Assembly (NCBI GenBank): GCA_963575745.1
Contig: CAUYUJ010015693.1
Location: 279,432 to 341,431 of the forward strand
Length of the DNA stretch: 62,000 bases
Source of the DNA: Prorocentrum cordatum
Taxonomy: Eukaryota > Sar > Dinophyceae > Prorocentrales > Prorocentraceae
Direction: 5' to 3'
In this document: in pieces, positions 9,763-21,748 of the stretch
How positions within the stretch are numbered: the first letter of the stretch is position 1
Layout of the letters: every line of letters begins with the position of its first letter
Notes under the pieces: generated by a model
Told to the model about the DNA's origin: nothing
The model's input: only the letters and a program-made list of their open reading frames with translations
Database searches by the model: none
Position numbers and translations under genes: made by a program

Positions 9763-12700
9763 ATGCCGGGAGTCACGCCCGCCTCAGGCGGAGCTGTCCG
9801 TGGCAGTGGCGGCAACCGTTTGCAAGCTGCATTGGCCGGTGGTGATGGTGGTGCTTCTCAGCCCGCCACGCAGGAACTCGTCAATGCGATTCTGCAGCTA
9901 GGCCATTTGCCTACCCAATCGAGCCGCTCGAGCGCCGAGGAGAAGCGGCTTGCCGCGGGCCTCATCAGAGCACGGAAAGCAGGGACGCTGAGCAGGCAGC
10001 AGGAAGCGCAGCTCCGCGCGCTGCAGCCTGCCACGAGGCCTCACCCCGAACACTCTGGTGCCAGCGCCGGCGCCAGCAGACAAGCGCAAGCCAGCACCAG
10101 CGCGGTCAGAGTGGATGCAGGCGGCGGTGCTTCTCACACTGCTGCGAAAGGCAGCGGTGCTTCTCAGCCTGCTGTGGCAGCGGGAGCAGGAGCTCTCGCC
10201 CAGCAGAAGGCGCAGCATAATGCAGACCTCAAGCGGAGACAGAAGACCGAGGAGATCATGCAGCAGGTGCGGGACCTCGGCCGCTACCCGAAGGAGTATG
10301 GCGGGCGTGGCTTCGCAGAGCGGCAGCTGGGAGAGAAAATTCGGAGAGCACGAAAGAACAAGGAGTTCTCCCCGGAGCAGGAAGCAGAGCTCCGGGCCCT
10401 CCAGCTGGCGGACACGAAGACCGAGGAGCTCATGCAGCAGGTGCGAGACCTCGGCCGCTATCCGAAGGAGTCCGCCGGGCGTGACGTCGCAGAGCGGCAG
10501 CTGGGCTGGCAAGTCCGGAAAGCACGGAAGGCCAACCAGTTCTCCCCGGAGCAGGAGGCCGAGCTCCTGGCCTTCCAGCAGGCGGACACGAAGCCCGACG
10601 AGCTCCGGCAGCAGACGAAGATCGGGGAGCTCATGCAGCAGGTGCGAGACCTCGGACGCTCTCCGAAGGAGTCCGCCGGGCGCGACGTCGCAGAGCGGCA
10701 GCTGGGCTGGCAAGTCCGGAAAGCACGGAAGGCCAACCAGTTCTCCCCGGAGCAGCAGGCCGAGCTCCAGGCCTTCCAGCAGAAGGAGAGTGAAGCCACA
10801 AAAACGGCTCGCATCGCGGAGGCGGAAGACCTTCCCAACCCCATGGAAGGGTTCGCTGAGGAAGCGCAGAACAGGATCGACCAGGACCTGCTCATGCTCG
10901 AGAGTGGCATCCGGACCAAGGCAATCCTGCGGCGCCTGGCCACCTACAAAGAGCTAGTGTCCAGCCGCGGTGCTACTCAGCCTGCGCAGCACAAGGAATT
11001 CGCGCAACGGTACGCGGAGCGAGTGCGCAGGGCGTCGGCCGCCTCCGCGGGGAAGAGCTGCTACGTTCCCGGCGGCGAGGTGGAGGGGGACCAGCTGCGC
11101 GTCTTCTCCAACCGCCCCGTCATGACGGGCCCGCTCGTGTGCCAGCTTTGCGACTGCGACTTCTTAACAGAGGAGGACTTTGCGCGGCACAAGCAGCACA
11201 ACCACGCGGGCGAGGCTGAATACCGCAAACGGGTGCTGTTCCTGATGGCGGAGGCCAGCTGCAGGCCGATAACTGGGCAGGAAAAGAGGATCATGGTGCA
11301 AAATGTTGCTCACTTCCAGCAGTTCTGTCACCCGGGCAGCAAGTGCAACCGCTTCTCGGGCAACGAACCAGTGCCCCGATGCGAAGCAGCCTGCGTAGTC
11401 TGTGCGCAGAAAGATTACCTCGAGCACCGCCACAAACTGAGCCTCTTTGGCGCAGTGCCGGAGGAGCATGTACCCGAGCACGCCGCGGACCCTGCAAGCG
11501 ACCAGGACGACGTGTCTGAGGGCGAGACCAATGCCCGACCCGCGCGGACCCTGGTGAAGCACCGCGGGGTGTACTACTTGCAGTCCCCAGAGATCGTGCA
11601 GAAGCTCCTGGACGTGGACAGGTACAGGCAGCGGTGGCCTTTGATCCCGTACGAACAGCTGCACGCCTCCAGCGTTCAGCACCCGGAGCACCCAGAGTGG
11701 CGGTGGTTGCTGCACTCCCGTCGAGTCCCTGTGGTTGCACCACCAGAAGCAACGACGGGCACCTGTGGTGCTTCTCAGCCTGCTCCCGACAGGCCCGACG
11801 GAGGTTCTCAGCCTGCAGACGACAGGCCTCCGTGCGCAGGGGTGGGTGATCCCAACGCGTTGGTGTGGGTCTGTTGGGATTGCCTGAATGATTTGTGCGC
11901 CGAGAAACCGAAGATGCCGTTAAACGCACTGGTCAACGACAACTGGATCGGCCGGGAGCTCATGCTCGTCCGCAACGCTTCGAAGGCTACTAAGATGCTG
12001 GCGTCCCTTGGCCGATGCTGTTGGAAGCAAGTCCGCCTCGGCAAGGGCGCTCCGGATGTCCAGCAGAAAGGCATCTCGGGCAACACTATCCTCTTCGCCC
12101 AGCCCACGGCGCAAATCCCGACCATGGAGCTTCCCCCGGAGCAGGGCGCGCTTGTGGACTCTCTGAACATCGTTTTCTCGGGCGCCGCGCACAAACTCCA
12201 CAAGGCGCACTGGGCAACAGTCAAGCGCGGCGAGTATATGCAGATCGTGAGGAAGCGCAAGCAGCAGTGCGCAACCTTTTCCGAGGTATCCGTCCGGGAG
12301 GATGTTGCCCCGACACGGCTGCCGGAGGACGGCGTGCCAGACCACATCCAAGCCTGTCTGCAACCAGTGGACGGTGCGGACAAAGCCCCGGTACGTCTGT
12401 TGGGGCCAGCATCCAGGGCGCCGGAAGTGGGCAGAGACGACGAGGCGGGAGACGAGTCTGACGAGGAGAAAGAGACAGACAAAGACGGAGAAGCAGCAGA
12501 ACAGCCTGACATGGCCTACCTGCATGAGAATGTGGCAGAGTTCACAGTTGCAGTGGATCCAGTGCATGACATCGCTCCAGTCCGAATGATGCAAGCGCTG
12601 CAAGGCACGCTGGTGGCGCTGCAGGAGCAGGCAGCACGCATCGCCAAGAACGAGGTGACACCGACAGTGGCAGACAGCAGCGGTGCTCTTCAGCCTGTTG

Positions 12701-12972
12701 CCGACGAGGGCGGCAGGCATACGATGCGCAGCATGGTTCTCGATGTACAGAGTGCTGCTCGTTCGTTCGACGAGCGAGCGCAGGTGGTGCTGGAGAAAGC
12801 GCAAGCAGGAGCAGACGCGTGCAGGGCTGTGGGCCCGCACTCCTTATCGGTGCCTACGCAGAAACCCTCGAGTTCTTTCGACAGCAGGTCCTGGCCGGCG
12901 TGCTACACAGAGTTCTGGTTCGGGGGCGGCGCGCCGAACCTCGAGCGGGAGCGGCCCATGCTGTTCGAACAG
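9763..12972 (+). CDS. Helitron-type Rep/Pif1 helicase, exon 1 (N-terminal part)
   Basis: About 1,070 codons. The first in-frame ATG is 9763; the frame is open a little further upstream, but only with non-ATG starts. Four helical repeats (about 9865-10030, 10235-10405, 10418-10580, 10612-10790) contain MQQVRDLGRYPKE, AERQLG and FSPEQ; they resemble helicase-associated-type DNA-binding repeats, and two are nearly identical. A C2H2 finger (CQLC...H...H) lies at about 11136-11205. A cysteine segment with VWVCWDCLNDL and MPLNALVNDNWIGRE (about 11860-12060) matches the DUF6570-like region found upstream of Helitron Rep domains. A disordered acidic region follows. The frame then runs into satellite at 12973, where a CAG/GTCTTC donor is present. 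Splicing to 14721 continues the protein in frame. The dispersed motif is in frame here at least seven times as GASQPA-like linkers. Confidence 0.75.
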
Positions 12973-14720
12973 GTCTTCCCCAGGAATACTACCTATGCTA
13001 CCAGTGTTGATAGAGGAGTCGATCCATTGATAGCAGTGTCTCGTTTGGACCTACATGTGTTGTTCGCAGTGTCGCGTTTGGACCTACATGTGTTGATAGC
13101 AGTGTCTCGTTTGGACCTACATCCATTGATAGCAGTGTCTTGTTTGTACCTACGTGCGTTGATAGCAGTGTCTCGTTTGGACCTACATGTGTTGATAGCA
13201 GTGTCTCGTTTGGATCTACACCCACTGATGCCACTGTCTCGTTTGGACCTACATGTGTTGATAGCAGTGTCTCGTTTGGACCTACACATGTTGATAGCAG
13301 TGTCTCGTTTGGACCTACATCCATTGATAGCACTGTTCCGTTTGGACCTACATGTGTTGATAGCAGTGTCTCGTTTGGACCTACATGTGTTGATAGCAGT
13401 GTCTCGTTTGGACATACATCCATTGATAGCAAGGTTGCGTTTGGGCAGTGTCTCGTTTGGACCTACATGTGTTGTTAGCAGTGTCGCGTTTGGACCTACA
13501 TGTGTTGATAGCAGTGTCTCGTTTGGACCTACATCCATTGATAGCAGTGTCTTGTACCTACATGCGTTGATAGCAGTGTCTCGTTTGGACCTACATGTGT
13601 TGATAGCAGTGTCTCGTTTGGATCTACACCCACTGATACCACTGTCTCGTTTGGACCTACATGTGTTGATAGCAGTGTCTCGTTTGGACCTACACATGTT
13701 GATAGCAGTGTCTCGTTTGGACCTACATCCATTGATAGCACTGTTCCGTTTGGACCTACATGTGTTGATAGCAGTGTCTCGTTTGGACCTACATGTGTTG
13801 ATAGCAGTGTCTCGTTTGGACATACATCCATTGATAGCAAGGTTGCGTTTGGGCAGTGTCTCGTTTGGACCTACATGTGTTGTTAGCAGTGTCGCGTTTG
13901 GACCTACATGTGTTGATAGCAGTGTCTCGTTTGGACCTACATCCATTGATAGCAGTGTCTTGTTTGTACCTACATGCGTTGATAGCAGTGTCTCGTTTGG
14001 ACCTACATGTGTTGATAGCAGTGTCTCGTTTGGATCTACACCCACTGATACCACTGTCTCGTTTGGACCTACATGTGTTGATAGCAGTGTCTCGTTTGGA
14101 CCTACACATGTTGATAGCAGTGTCTCGTTTGGACCTACATCCATTGATAGCACTGTTCCGTTTGGACCTACATGTGTTGATAGCAGTGTCTCGTTTGGAC
14201 CTACATGTGTTGATTGCAGTGTCTCGTTGGACATACATCCATTGATAGCAAGGTTGCGTTTGGGCAGTGTCTCGTTTGGACCTACATGTGTTCTTAGCAG
14301 TGTCGCGTTTGGACCTACATGTGTTGATAGCAGTGTCTCGTTTGGACCTACATCCATTGATAGCAGTGTCTTGTTTGTACCTACATGCGTTGATAGCAGT
14401 GTCTCGTTTGGACCTACATGTGTTGATAGCAGTGTCTCGTTTGGATCTACACCCACTGATACCACTGTCTCGTTTGGACCTACATGTTTTGATAGCAGTG
14501 TCTCGTTTGGACCTACACATGTTGATAGCAGTGTCTCGTTTGGACCTATATCCATTGATAGCACTGTTCCGTTTGGACCTACATGTGTTGATCGCAGTGT
14601 CTCGTTTGGACCTACATGTGTTGATAGCAGTGTCTCGTTTGGACATACATCCATTGATAGCAAGGTTGCGCTTGGACCTACATGTCTTCATAGCAGTGTC
14701 TCGTTTCTTACTCCTTCGAG
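12973..14720 (+). repeat. 1,748-bp satellite array, probable GT-AG intron of the Rep/helicase gene
   Basis: A 33-bp satellite (core TTGATAGCAGTGTCTCGTTT plus GGACCTACATGTG) fills 13010-14710. A higher-order unit of 408-412 bp, marked by GCAAGGTTGCGTTTGGGCAG, recurs at 13433, 13841, 14252 and 14664. The block begins with GTCTTC right after CAG (12970-12972) and ends CTCCTTCGAG before GTC at 14721. Removing it joins codon CAG to codon GTC in frame, and the flanking protein segments fit together. The boundary sequence AGGTC is present at both ends, like the short duplications seen at dinoflagellate introner sites. Confidence 0.75.
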
Positions 14721-17700
14721 GTCGCACGGCGCCTGATCAACCTGGAGGAGCTCGAGTACTCTCTCGCGACCGACGAGGAGCCCTACGTGGCAGCCTGCCA
14801 GAGCCGCTTCAGCTCGCCAGAGATCATTGCTGTCTTCGGCGACGTGATCCGCCGGCTGCGGCTCTTGAAAGGCACTCGGGCGGCGATTGGCAGGAAAGGC
14901 TTCGGCACTGACCTCCAGATCCTGTCAGAGGCGTCGGCGGAGGATTTCATGGAGGCGCTAAACATCGCTAAGCCGGGCGACTGCATCGGCTCCGCCATTT
15001 CACGCCCGGGCATGCCTGCGAAGGTCAAGACTGCCCTCAGGACGTTGCTACTCAGCACTTCCGATGTGCCTGGCACGGAGGGGCGGAAAACCGCACTCCG
15101 CTTCGACGGGCACGGCAACAACCTCAAGTTCGGCGCGGCCAGCTTCTTCGTCGCACCGAACTTCGCAGACGCGTGCAGCCCGTTGGTCCTCCAGCTTCAC
15201 GAAGGGCCCGGAAAGCGGAGCCACTTAGACATTCGCGGGGACGCGGTTGGCGCGGTGGCCAGAGCCGGCGGCGCTTCTCAGCCTGCTGGCCCTGACCTGC
15301 GGAGTCCAGCTCCGACCATGCCTTCTCTGGGGCGGATGCACCAGATAGTGGCAGCAGACCCGCGGGCGCAGGCCAAGTTCTTCCTGTTGATGACGGAGCT
15401 TCACTACCGCTACATCATCGGCTTAGAGCGCCTGTTTGTTGGCCGCGCAACGCTGGCCCGACAGGCGGTGACAACGGAGGACGACGTGGCAGCGTCTCTG
15501 CAGCCGTGCGTGGCCCCAGGCACCACTGATGTGCAAGCGCCTTTCGAAGCACAGGGTCGGGGCTTCGCGCGTGGCCACGGCAAAGGCCACAGCGTCATCG
15601 GGCCTACGATGGCATGGCTGCGGTTGGCCGTGGTCGGAGGGCTGCGCACCGCCGCTCGGAAGCTGCGAACTGCGCTTCTTTCCACCGCGGAGACCGTGCA
15701 GTACGAAGCTGCCAACGAGCCCGCACGGCAGCTGGGGCTTCCTGACGTCGCGCCGGAGCCTTTCACAGCCAGGCAGCAACGACAGAGCCGCATGGACGGA
15801 GGGGAAGAGGAGGACGGCACCCTGCGCGACGAGGTGCCTCTCGGCCCGCCAGTGGAGCAGCCGCACCTGGTGGAGGAGCGAGCGCGGGCAGCCGCAGAGA
15901 ACCGGATGCCTGCAATCGGCGCTGCAGCGTACCGGGGCCTCCCGCTCACAGGAGCCTTTCAGTCTACGTTTCCAAGCTACCGCCAACGAACTAGCTTCGG
16001 GCAGCTAGGTGGCGCTCCTCAGCCTGCCATGGCAGCCAGCCATGCTAGCCTCTTCCAGACGAACGAGGATGGAGCGATTCAGGAAGTCCTCAAGCCCGAT
16101 GGCTCGCCGGCTTCGGTCGAGGAGATTACCGCAGATGCGGAGGCTTGGGCGGTAGCGTTTAGCCATGACTTCTTTTGCAACATCTGCTCCAACCACGAGC
16201 ACGACTGCGCCGAGACGTGCGTCAAGTACGTCAAGAAGAAGCTCGAGGCCAAAGAGAGTCTGCGCTCGAACAGAACCCCGTCGTGCCGCTTCTGGTTCTT
16301 TCGCCTCCAGCAGCTATGTCTAGCAGGCCGCGCCAAGCGAGTGCGTCGGCGCGGCAAGCCTTTGGTCCGGACTCCGTTCATCGACTTCTCTGATGACCGC
16401 AACCAGCGGTGCCGCTGCCAGGTCAAACGCGACCAGCCGTTCAGGAGCTCCAGCAACGACGTCTCTCAAGTGACCAGCCGGTGCAACGTGGATTTCCAGT
16501 TCTTGATGTGCGCGCCTGACGAGTCTGCCGAGGCAGCAAAAGTGCTTCAGCCTGGTGGTGCTCCTCAGCCTGCCCAGGACGGGCTGCCTGCGGCCGCCCC
16601 AGCTCAGCTGGCCAAGCGCAGAAGGCTTACCAAGAAGACGGCCAGCATGAAGAACCCAGAGTCGGCAATCGCATTGCGCTCATCCAAACAACTCGGCGGC
16701 CGCAAAAAGTGGCTCTACGGTTGTGGCTCCTTGCATCCGACAGATGCATCTGTCGTGGAGAGCTTCCAAGCTGCTTTCCAGAAGGCTTTCTCCATGGACT
16801 TCTACATCACGAAGTACCAGGGCAAGATGATGGAGTCCATGACGCCGCTCTTCCAGTCTATGCTCACCGGCATGCAGCGTCTGGAGCAGCAGGAGAGGGA
16901 CGAGAAGGAGGAGGAAGCCCGGAAGGTGCTCAGTGAGGGCGGCGCTGATGGCGAGGACCAGACGCTGGCCAAACGGGGCCGGACGCGCGAGGATCTCGCT
17001 CGCCGCGCTCGGCGGGTCTGTATCCGCCTGGCGTCGATGGCGAACCGGTGCTTCTGGCTCTCCACGACGGAGGTGGCCGTGCATATCCTCACAGGCGGCG
17101 ACTGCCTCCAGTCGCACCACAATGTGCGGCTCTTCACGAGACAACTACAGTGGGCCTGCCAGCAGTGCAAACGCTTGCTAAACCATGAAGGTTCGGGCGA
17201 GGAGACGCATAATGATCAGGTGCCAATACAAGCAGTCCGCATCCAGATCCCTGACGCCGACAACGAGGAGGAGGACGCAGCAGGTGACACCAGCGGTGCT
17301 CCTCAGCCTCCTGGAGACACCCCTGCTGGTGATGAGCAAGGTGGCGGTGCGGAGTGCGAGGACATGCACGTGTGCACCACCAGCACGAACACGGCCGACG
17401 ACTACGTCCACAGAGGCCCTCGCCTGCAGACCATGCCGTACTACGTCTACAGGATGTACGTCCGGCGAGTCCTGAAGCCGAGCCGGGTCAAAGCTTCTGG
17501 ACCGCGATTCTTCGCCTTCGAGAACCACTACGTCATGGCTCAGCGGTACATGCAGGAGGTCAAGTTGACGCGGAGTGACGTCCCCACCATCGATGGCTTC
17601 CAGTGCCCGACCTGGGCACAGGACCCCGAGCAGAACTCGCTCTTCAAGGCCCTCCTCTTCACGCCTTGGGCGTGCGAGTGTCCCCTCTCTTGTGGCTGCG

Positions 17701-20465
17701 TTACTCAGTACAGCCATATGCTGAGGAACTGCGACTGCCCCGCCGTGCGCCCATACTCGTTCGAGCGGGCGTGGCGGCTTCGGTGCGCGGAGATCCACGT
17801 GTTGGCAGCGCGCGCAGACTCCAGGAGCCGCCTGGCCCGCAAGAGGCTCGTGCTCGCGGACACGACCCTCTTCTCCGAGCTGAAAGAGCCCCGGGCGAAC
17901 CTCGAGGAGGGCGAGCTGGTGCTCCTCAGCCTAGCGCACTTCGCAAGGTCCCAGCTGGCGCGGCGCATGCCAGCGGAGGCGGCACGGCGCATCCTCGCCT
18001 TCAGTGACCACCACTGCCGGTGGCACGAGGAACAGTGCACCCTGGCGGAGTTCTGTGCGCACGTGGCGCGAGACGTGCTGGCGCACGTGGACCTCGCGGC
18101 GGAGGCGCGGGTTAAGCCTCGGCCAGCAGCGACTGCACACCTCGAGGCGGATGAGGACTCCGCGAGCGATGCCGAAGGGCTCAAGGGGCGAGTCCCGCTG
18201 GAGCTCGTTGACGTGGGTGGAGGCGGCGGCAGCGACGTAGAGGAGGACGTGGAGGACGCCGCGATTACCGAGATCTCCCGGTTTCCGCTGCGGGACCACG
18301 TCAGAGCAACCGAGCTGGCCCTACAGCAAGACCAACTGCAGCGCTTGGACCAGAAGGGCCGCCTCAGCTACGCCGATAAGCAGTTGAAGAACCTCGACCG
18401 AGCGTACAGCGGCATGCTGCAGCCCAGCTTTGCACTGCCAGCCAGCAGCGGCGCGCGGGAACATCAGGGCACGCGGCTGGACGAGACCTTTTCTGACATG
18501 CTCGCCCTACAGCGGCAAAGCATTGCGCTCCAAAAGAAGCAAGCGAGCCCGGATGGAGAGACCTTGCCCGAGGCTGCGGACGACTGGCTACCCAGCGGTG
18601 CTCCTCAGCCTGCTGCCGAGGACGCGCAGCCGGAGCTCGTGCCGCAGCTCTTGGCCATGCAGGGCCCGGCGGCTGTTGCGTGGAAGCTTGTCAATGATGC
18701 CGAGTGCACGGAGGAGCAGATTGACGCGGTGGCGTTGTTCGCGCTGTCCCTGCAGAAACGCTTTGACGGCAGACCAGACAAGACAACGCATCTGCTCCCC
18801 GTGGTATCCGCGACAGGCAACCACAGAGCGATTTGGCTCGGGGGAGGCGGTGTCGGCAAGACACGCACCCTCTCCAAAGTGGTGGAGCCGATGGCCATCA
18901 CTTACTTCGGCGAGCAGGGGTACCTCGGCAAAGCTCAGTCCAACCACGCGGCACACAACCTCGGCCCGCGCGGCAGGACAATGCATTCCTCCAATGGGCT
19001 GCTCATGTCGGACTCCCTGCAGACCGCCAGGCTGCGCTTGACGCCACAGACGCAGAAAAAGCTGGACCGCCTCACAGGCACACTCGGCGTCGACGTGATC
19101 GATGAGCTGGGTGCTGTGCCGGGGCCTTTGCTGCATGCCGATGCACTGCGCACGACCTACGGCAGGGCGTTGCGCTACAACCTCGACCCCGCGAAGTACA
19201 TGCGCCCGCAGGAGACGTGGGGGCGCATGGCCGTGAAGATCTTGTGCGGGGACTTCTACCAGTTGCCGCCGGTCCCCGCCAGCGCCTCCCTGCTGGCGCC
19301 TCACACGGGCCAGTCCTACGAACACCAACAGGGTAGGAAGTTGCTCGCCGACTTCGAGTACGTCATCGATTTCGTGCAGATGCAGCGCTTTACAGACCCG
19401 TTGCAACTCGAGGTTCTCCACGCCATGAGAACTCCAGGCGGAAAAAAGATCTCTGACGAGAGCTGGCAGGCGATCGTCAAAACAGAGGTCGTTAGCCCTA
19501 GCGGTGCTGGTCAGCCTGCTGCCAGCAGCAGCGAAGCCGCTCAGCCACCTCAATGGGACCCTCGGTTGCGTGCAGCACGAGGCTGGTACGAGTCGGCCTA
19601 TGAGTGGCGCATCGTCTCTTACGCCATGCATGCACAGGCCAAGCTTGATGCGCACGATGCTGGCCAGCTGCTCTTTTACGTCCCAGCAATCGACAGACCA
19701 GCTGCGCGCCTCGCGAAGCCTGATTTCGACGAGATGCGCGCGGAGCCCAACATCGGCGCTACCGCAAAAATGCCGGGGCTGCTGCCGCTCTTCGTTGGCA
19801 TGGAGGTCATCCTGACAGAATCCGTCTTGCCGCCGAAGTATGTCCGTGGCGCGCCAGGCAAAGTGGTAGGCATAGAGCTGCACGCTCTGGAGCCTCCGGT
19901 GGAGGGCCGCCCGTCCATTGTCTCGGACGGTGTGGTCGTACTCTACTACATGCCAAAGGCCGTCTATGTCAAGATCGATGACAGCGATGAACTTTTCTTG
20001 AAGGCCGCGCCGGTGACAGCTGGCAGTGCTTCTCAGCCTGCCGGCCCCGACCTGCGCGGAGTGCTCGCGATCACCCCGCAGGCGCGCCCCTGGAAGTTCA
20101 AAGCGAAGACAGGTGGCCCGGCCATCGCGGTGTCCAGGACGCAGTTGACCGTGCTGCCCAAAAAGCAGGGGACTCTGCATGGCGTCCAGGGCAAGACGAC
20201 GGACCCAGGCTTCATCGTGCACTGGACGTTTCCGCCAGGACTCAAGAAGGAGTCCATTTGGCTTGCCTACTACGTCAGCCTGTCGCGCCCCAGAAGCTTC
20301 AACCAACTCTTGAGCCACGGCTTGCCTGACCGGAGCATCATCGAATCCGGCCCCCCGGAACAGATCGCCAAGGCCTTCGCCGAGCTCTTCACGGACAAGA
20401 TTGCCGCGACGAAGATCGCTTGCGCGAAGGCCCGACAGCAACTGGGATGGCCTGCGCGAGCTTGA
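14721..20465 (+). CDS. Helitron-type Rep/Pif1 helicase, exon 2 (Rep core and SF1 helicase)
   Basis: About 1,914 codons, reading from GTC at 14721 after the satellite intron (the open frame by itself only offers a GTG start at 14787). The N-terminal part has the Helitron-like N region ([16 protein letters not shown]). CRFWFF (about 16283) and [10 protein letters not shown] (about 16485) are followed by FYITKYQGK (about 16798-16826), matching the two-tyrosine YxxxY/K segment of Helitron Rep. I do not see a clean HUH motif. The C-terminal third is a full Pif1-family helicase: GGGGVGKT Walker A (about 18838), DELGAV (about 19101), [10 protein letters not shown] (about 19250), [10 protein letters not shown] (about 20171) and [10 protein letters not shown] (about 20268). 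Joined to exon 1 the protein is about 2,980 aa. GASQPA/GAPQPA-type motif insertions occur at least seven times. The expected role is rolling-circle transposition in the nucleus. Activity is uncertain because the HUH pair is not evident. Confidence 0.85.
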   Translation, partial: VARRLINLEELEYSLATDEEPYVAACQSRFSSPEIIAVFGDVIRRLRLLKGTRAAIGRKGFGTDLQILSEASAEDFMEALNIAKPGDCIGSAISRPGMPAKVKTALRTLLLSTSDVPGTEGRKTALRFDGHGNNLKFGAASFFVAPNFADACSPLVLQLHEGPGKRSHLDIRGDAVGAVARAGGASQPAGPDLRSPAPTMPSLGRMHQIVAADPRAQAKFFLLMTELHYRYIIGLERLFVGRATLARQAVTTEDDVAASLQPCVAPGTTDVQAPFEAQGRGFARGHGKGHSVIGPTMAWLRLAVVGGLRTAARKLRTALLSTAETVQYEAANEPARQLGLPDVAPEPFTARQQRQSRMDGGEEEDGTLRDEVPLGPPVEQPHLVEERARAAAENRMPAIGAAAYRGLPLTGAFQSTFPSYRQRTSFGQLGGAPQPAMAASHASLFQTNEDGAIQEVLKPDGSPASVEEITADAEAWAVAFSHDFFCNICSNHEHDCAETCVKYVKKKLEAKESLRSNRTPSCRFWFFRLQQLCLAGRAKRVRRRGKPLVRTPFIDFSDDRNQRCRCQVKRDQPFRSSSNDVSQVTSRCNVDFQFLMCAPDESAEAAKVLQPGGAPQPAQDGLPAAAPAQLAKRRRLTKKTASMKNPESAIALRSSKQLGGRKKWLYGCGSLHPTDASVVESFQAAFQKAFSMDFYITKYQGKMMESMTPLFQSMLTGMQRLEQQERDEKEEEARKVLSEGGADGEDQTLAKRGRTREDLARRARRVCIRLASMANRCFWLSTTEVAVHILTGGDCLQSHHNVRLFTRQLQWACQQCKRLLNHEGSGEETHNDQVPIQAVRIQIPDADNEEEDAAGDTSGAPQPPGDTPAGDEQGGGAECEDMHVCTTSTNTADDYVHRGPRLQTMPYYVYRMYVRRVLKPSRVKASGPRFFAFENHYVMAQRYMQEVKLTRSDVPTIDGFQCPTWAQDPEQNSLFKALLFTPWACECPLSCGCVTQYSHMLRNCDCPAVRPYSFERAWRLRCAEIHVLAARADSRSRLARKRLVLADTTLFSELKEPRANLEEGELVLLSLAHFARSQLARRMPAEAARRILAFSDHHCRWHEEQCTLAEFCAHVARDVLAHVDLAAEARVKPRPAATAHLEADEDSASDAEGLKGRVPLELVDVGGGGGSDVEEDVEDAAITEISRFPLRDHVRATELALQQDQLQRLDQKGRLSYADKQLKNLDRAYSGMLQPSFALPASSGAREHQGTRLDETFSDMLALQRQSIALQKKQASPDGETLPEAADDWLPSGAPQPAAEDAQPELVPQLLAMQGPAAVAWKLVNDAECTEEQIDAVALFALSLQKRFDGRPDKTTHLLPVVSATGNHRAIWLGGGGVGKTRTLSKVVEPMAITYFGEQGYLGKAQSNHAAHNLGPRGRTMHSSNGLLMSDSLQTARLRLTPQTQKKLDRLTGTLGVDVIDELGAVPGPLLHADALRTTYGRALRYNLDPAKYMRPQETWGRMAVKILCGDFYQLPPVPASASLLAPHTGQSYEHQQGRKLLADFEYVIDFVQMQRFTDPLQLEVLHAMRTPGGKKISDESWQAIVKTEVVSPSGAGQPAASSSEAAQPPQWDPRLRAARGWYESAYEWRIVSYAMHAQAKLDAHDAGQLLFYVPAIDRPAARLAKPDFDEMRAEPNIGATAKMPGLLPLFVGMEVILTESVLPPKYVRGAPGKVVGIELHALEPPVEGRPSIVSDGVVVLYYMPKAVYVKIDDSDELFLKAAPVTAGSASQPAGPDLRGVLAITPQARPWKFKAKTGGPAIAVSRTQLTVLPKKQGTLHGVQGKTTDPGFIVHWTFPPGLKKESIWLAYYVSLSRPRSFNQLLSHGLPDRSIIESGPPEQIAKAFAELFTDKIAATKIACAKARQQLGWPARA

Positions 20466-20479
20466 GGAGCCATGAGATG

Positions 20480-20700
20480 CAGCTTGCGTTGTGGCGGTGC
20501 TGTTCAGTCTGTCCGTCTGCATTCGTGTGGTGCTTCTCAGCCTGCATGCGCGTGGTGCTTCTCAGCCTGCGCTCGTGTGCAGCTGTGCGCGGTGAGCCTG
20601 CACGTGTCGCGCAATGCTTTTCAGCCTGCGCGTGTCTGCAATGCTTTTCAGCCTGCACGCTTTGCAGCTTCTCCGCTTCGCACGCCGCTCCTCAGCGCGG
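20480..20700 (+). repeat. Motif cluster after the helicase gene
   Basis: Five copies of the dispersed motif in a row (about 20490, 20530, 20553, 20615, 20643), followed by the block CTCCGCTTCGCACGCCGCTC (20671-20690) shared exactly with 2581-2600. This is the same post-gene architecture as elsewhere in the first 22 kb. Confidence 0.85.
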
Positions 20701-20774
20701 TCCTCTGAAAAAAAGGACAGTCATCATCTCATCGTCGCACTCATCATCGCACTCATCATCATCATTCATTGCCA

Positions 20775-21748
20775 GCGTTGATAGCAGTGTCTCGTTTTTA
20801 CACGACTCCCACTATTGATAGCAGTGTCTCGTTTTGACACACTTCCAGCGTTGATAGCAGTGTCTCCTTTTTACACGACTCCCAGAATTCACAGCAAAGT
20901 TTCGTTTTGACACATTGCGAGCGTTGATAGCAGTGTCTCCTTTTTACACGACTGCCACTATTGATAGCATTGTCTCGTTTTGACACGCTTCCAGCGTTGA
21001 TAGCAGTGTCTCCTTTTTACACGATTCCCAAAATTCACTGCAAAGTTTCGTTTTGACACACTGCCAGCGTTGATAGCAGTGTCTCCTTTTCACACGACTC
21101 CCAGAATTCACAGCAAAGTTTCGTTTTGACACACTGCGAGCGTTAATAGCAGTGTCTCCTTTTTACACGAATGCCACTATTGATAGCAGTGTCTCGTTTT
21201 GACACATTTCCAGCGTTGATAGCAGTGTCTCCTTTTTACACGACTCCCAAAATTCATGGCAGAGTTTCGTTTGGAAACATTTCCAGCGTTGATAGCAGCG
21301 TCTCCTTCTTACACGCCTCTCCCCATTCATAGCAGTGACTCGTTTTGACGCGCTCCCAGCGTTGATAGCAGTGTCTCCTTTTTACGCGACTCCCAATATT
21401 CATAGCAAAGTTTCGTTTTCACACACTTCCAGCGTTGATAGCAGGGTCTCGTTTTTTACACGACTCTCACTAGTGATAGAAAAGTTTCGTTTTGACGCAC
21501 TTCCAGCGTTGATAGCAGTGTCTCCTTTTTAGACGAATCCGAATATTGATAGCAAAGTTTTGTTTTGACACACTTCCAGCGTTGATAACAATGTCTCGTT
21601 TGTACACGACTTCCATTATTGATAGCAGTGTCTCGTTTTGACACACTTCCAGCGTTGATAGCAGTGTCTCCTTTTTACACGACTCCCAAAATTGATAGCA
21701 AAGTTTTGTTTGACACACTGCCAGCGTTGATAGCAGTGTCTCGTTTGA
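20775..21748 (+). repeat. Satellite array 4 (about 73-bp units)
   Basis: Roughly 13-14 units. In each, the core GTTGATAGCAGTGTCTC is followed by CTTTTTACACGACTCCCA and then a second, diverged half (TTCATAGCAAAGTTTCGTTT plus TGACACACTTCCA). It is related to arrays 1-3 through the core but has its own linkers. Confidence 0.9.

Noticed and set aside
12993-14663. 556-aa minus-strand ORF with repeated peptide
   Set aside because: It is an artefact of the 33-bp satellite, which I interpret as an intron of the + strand gene.
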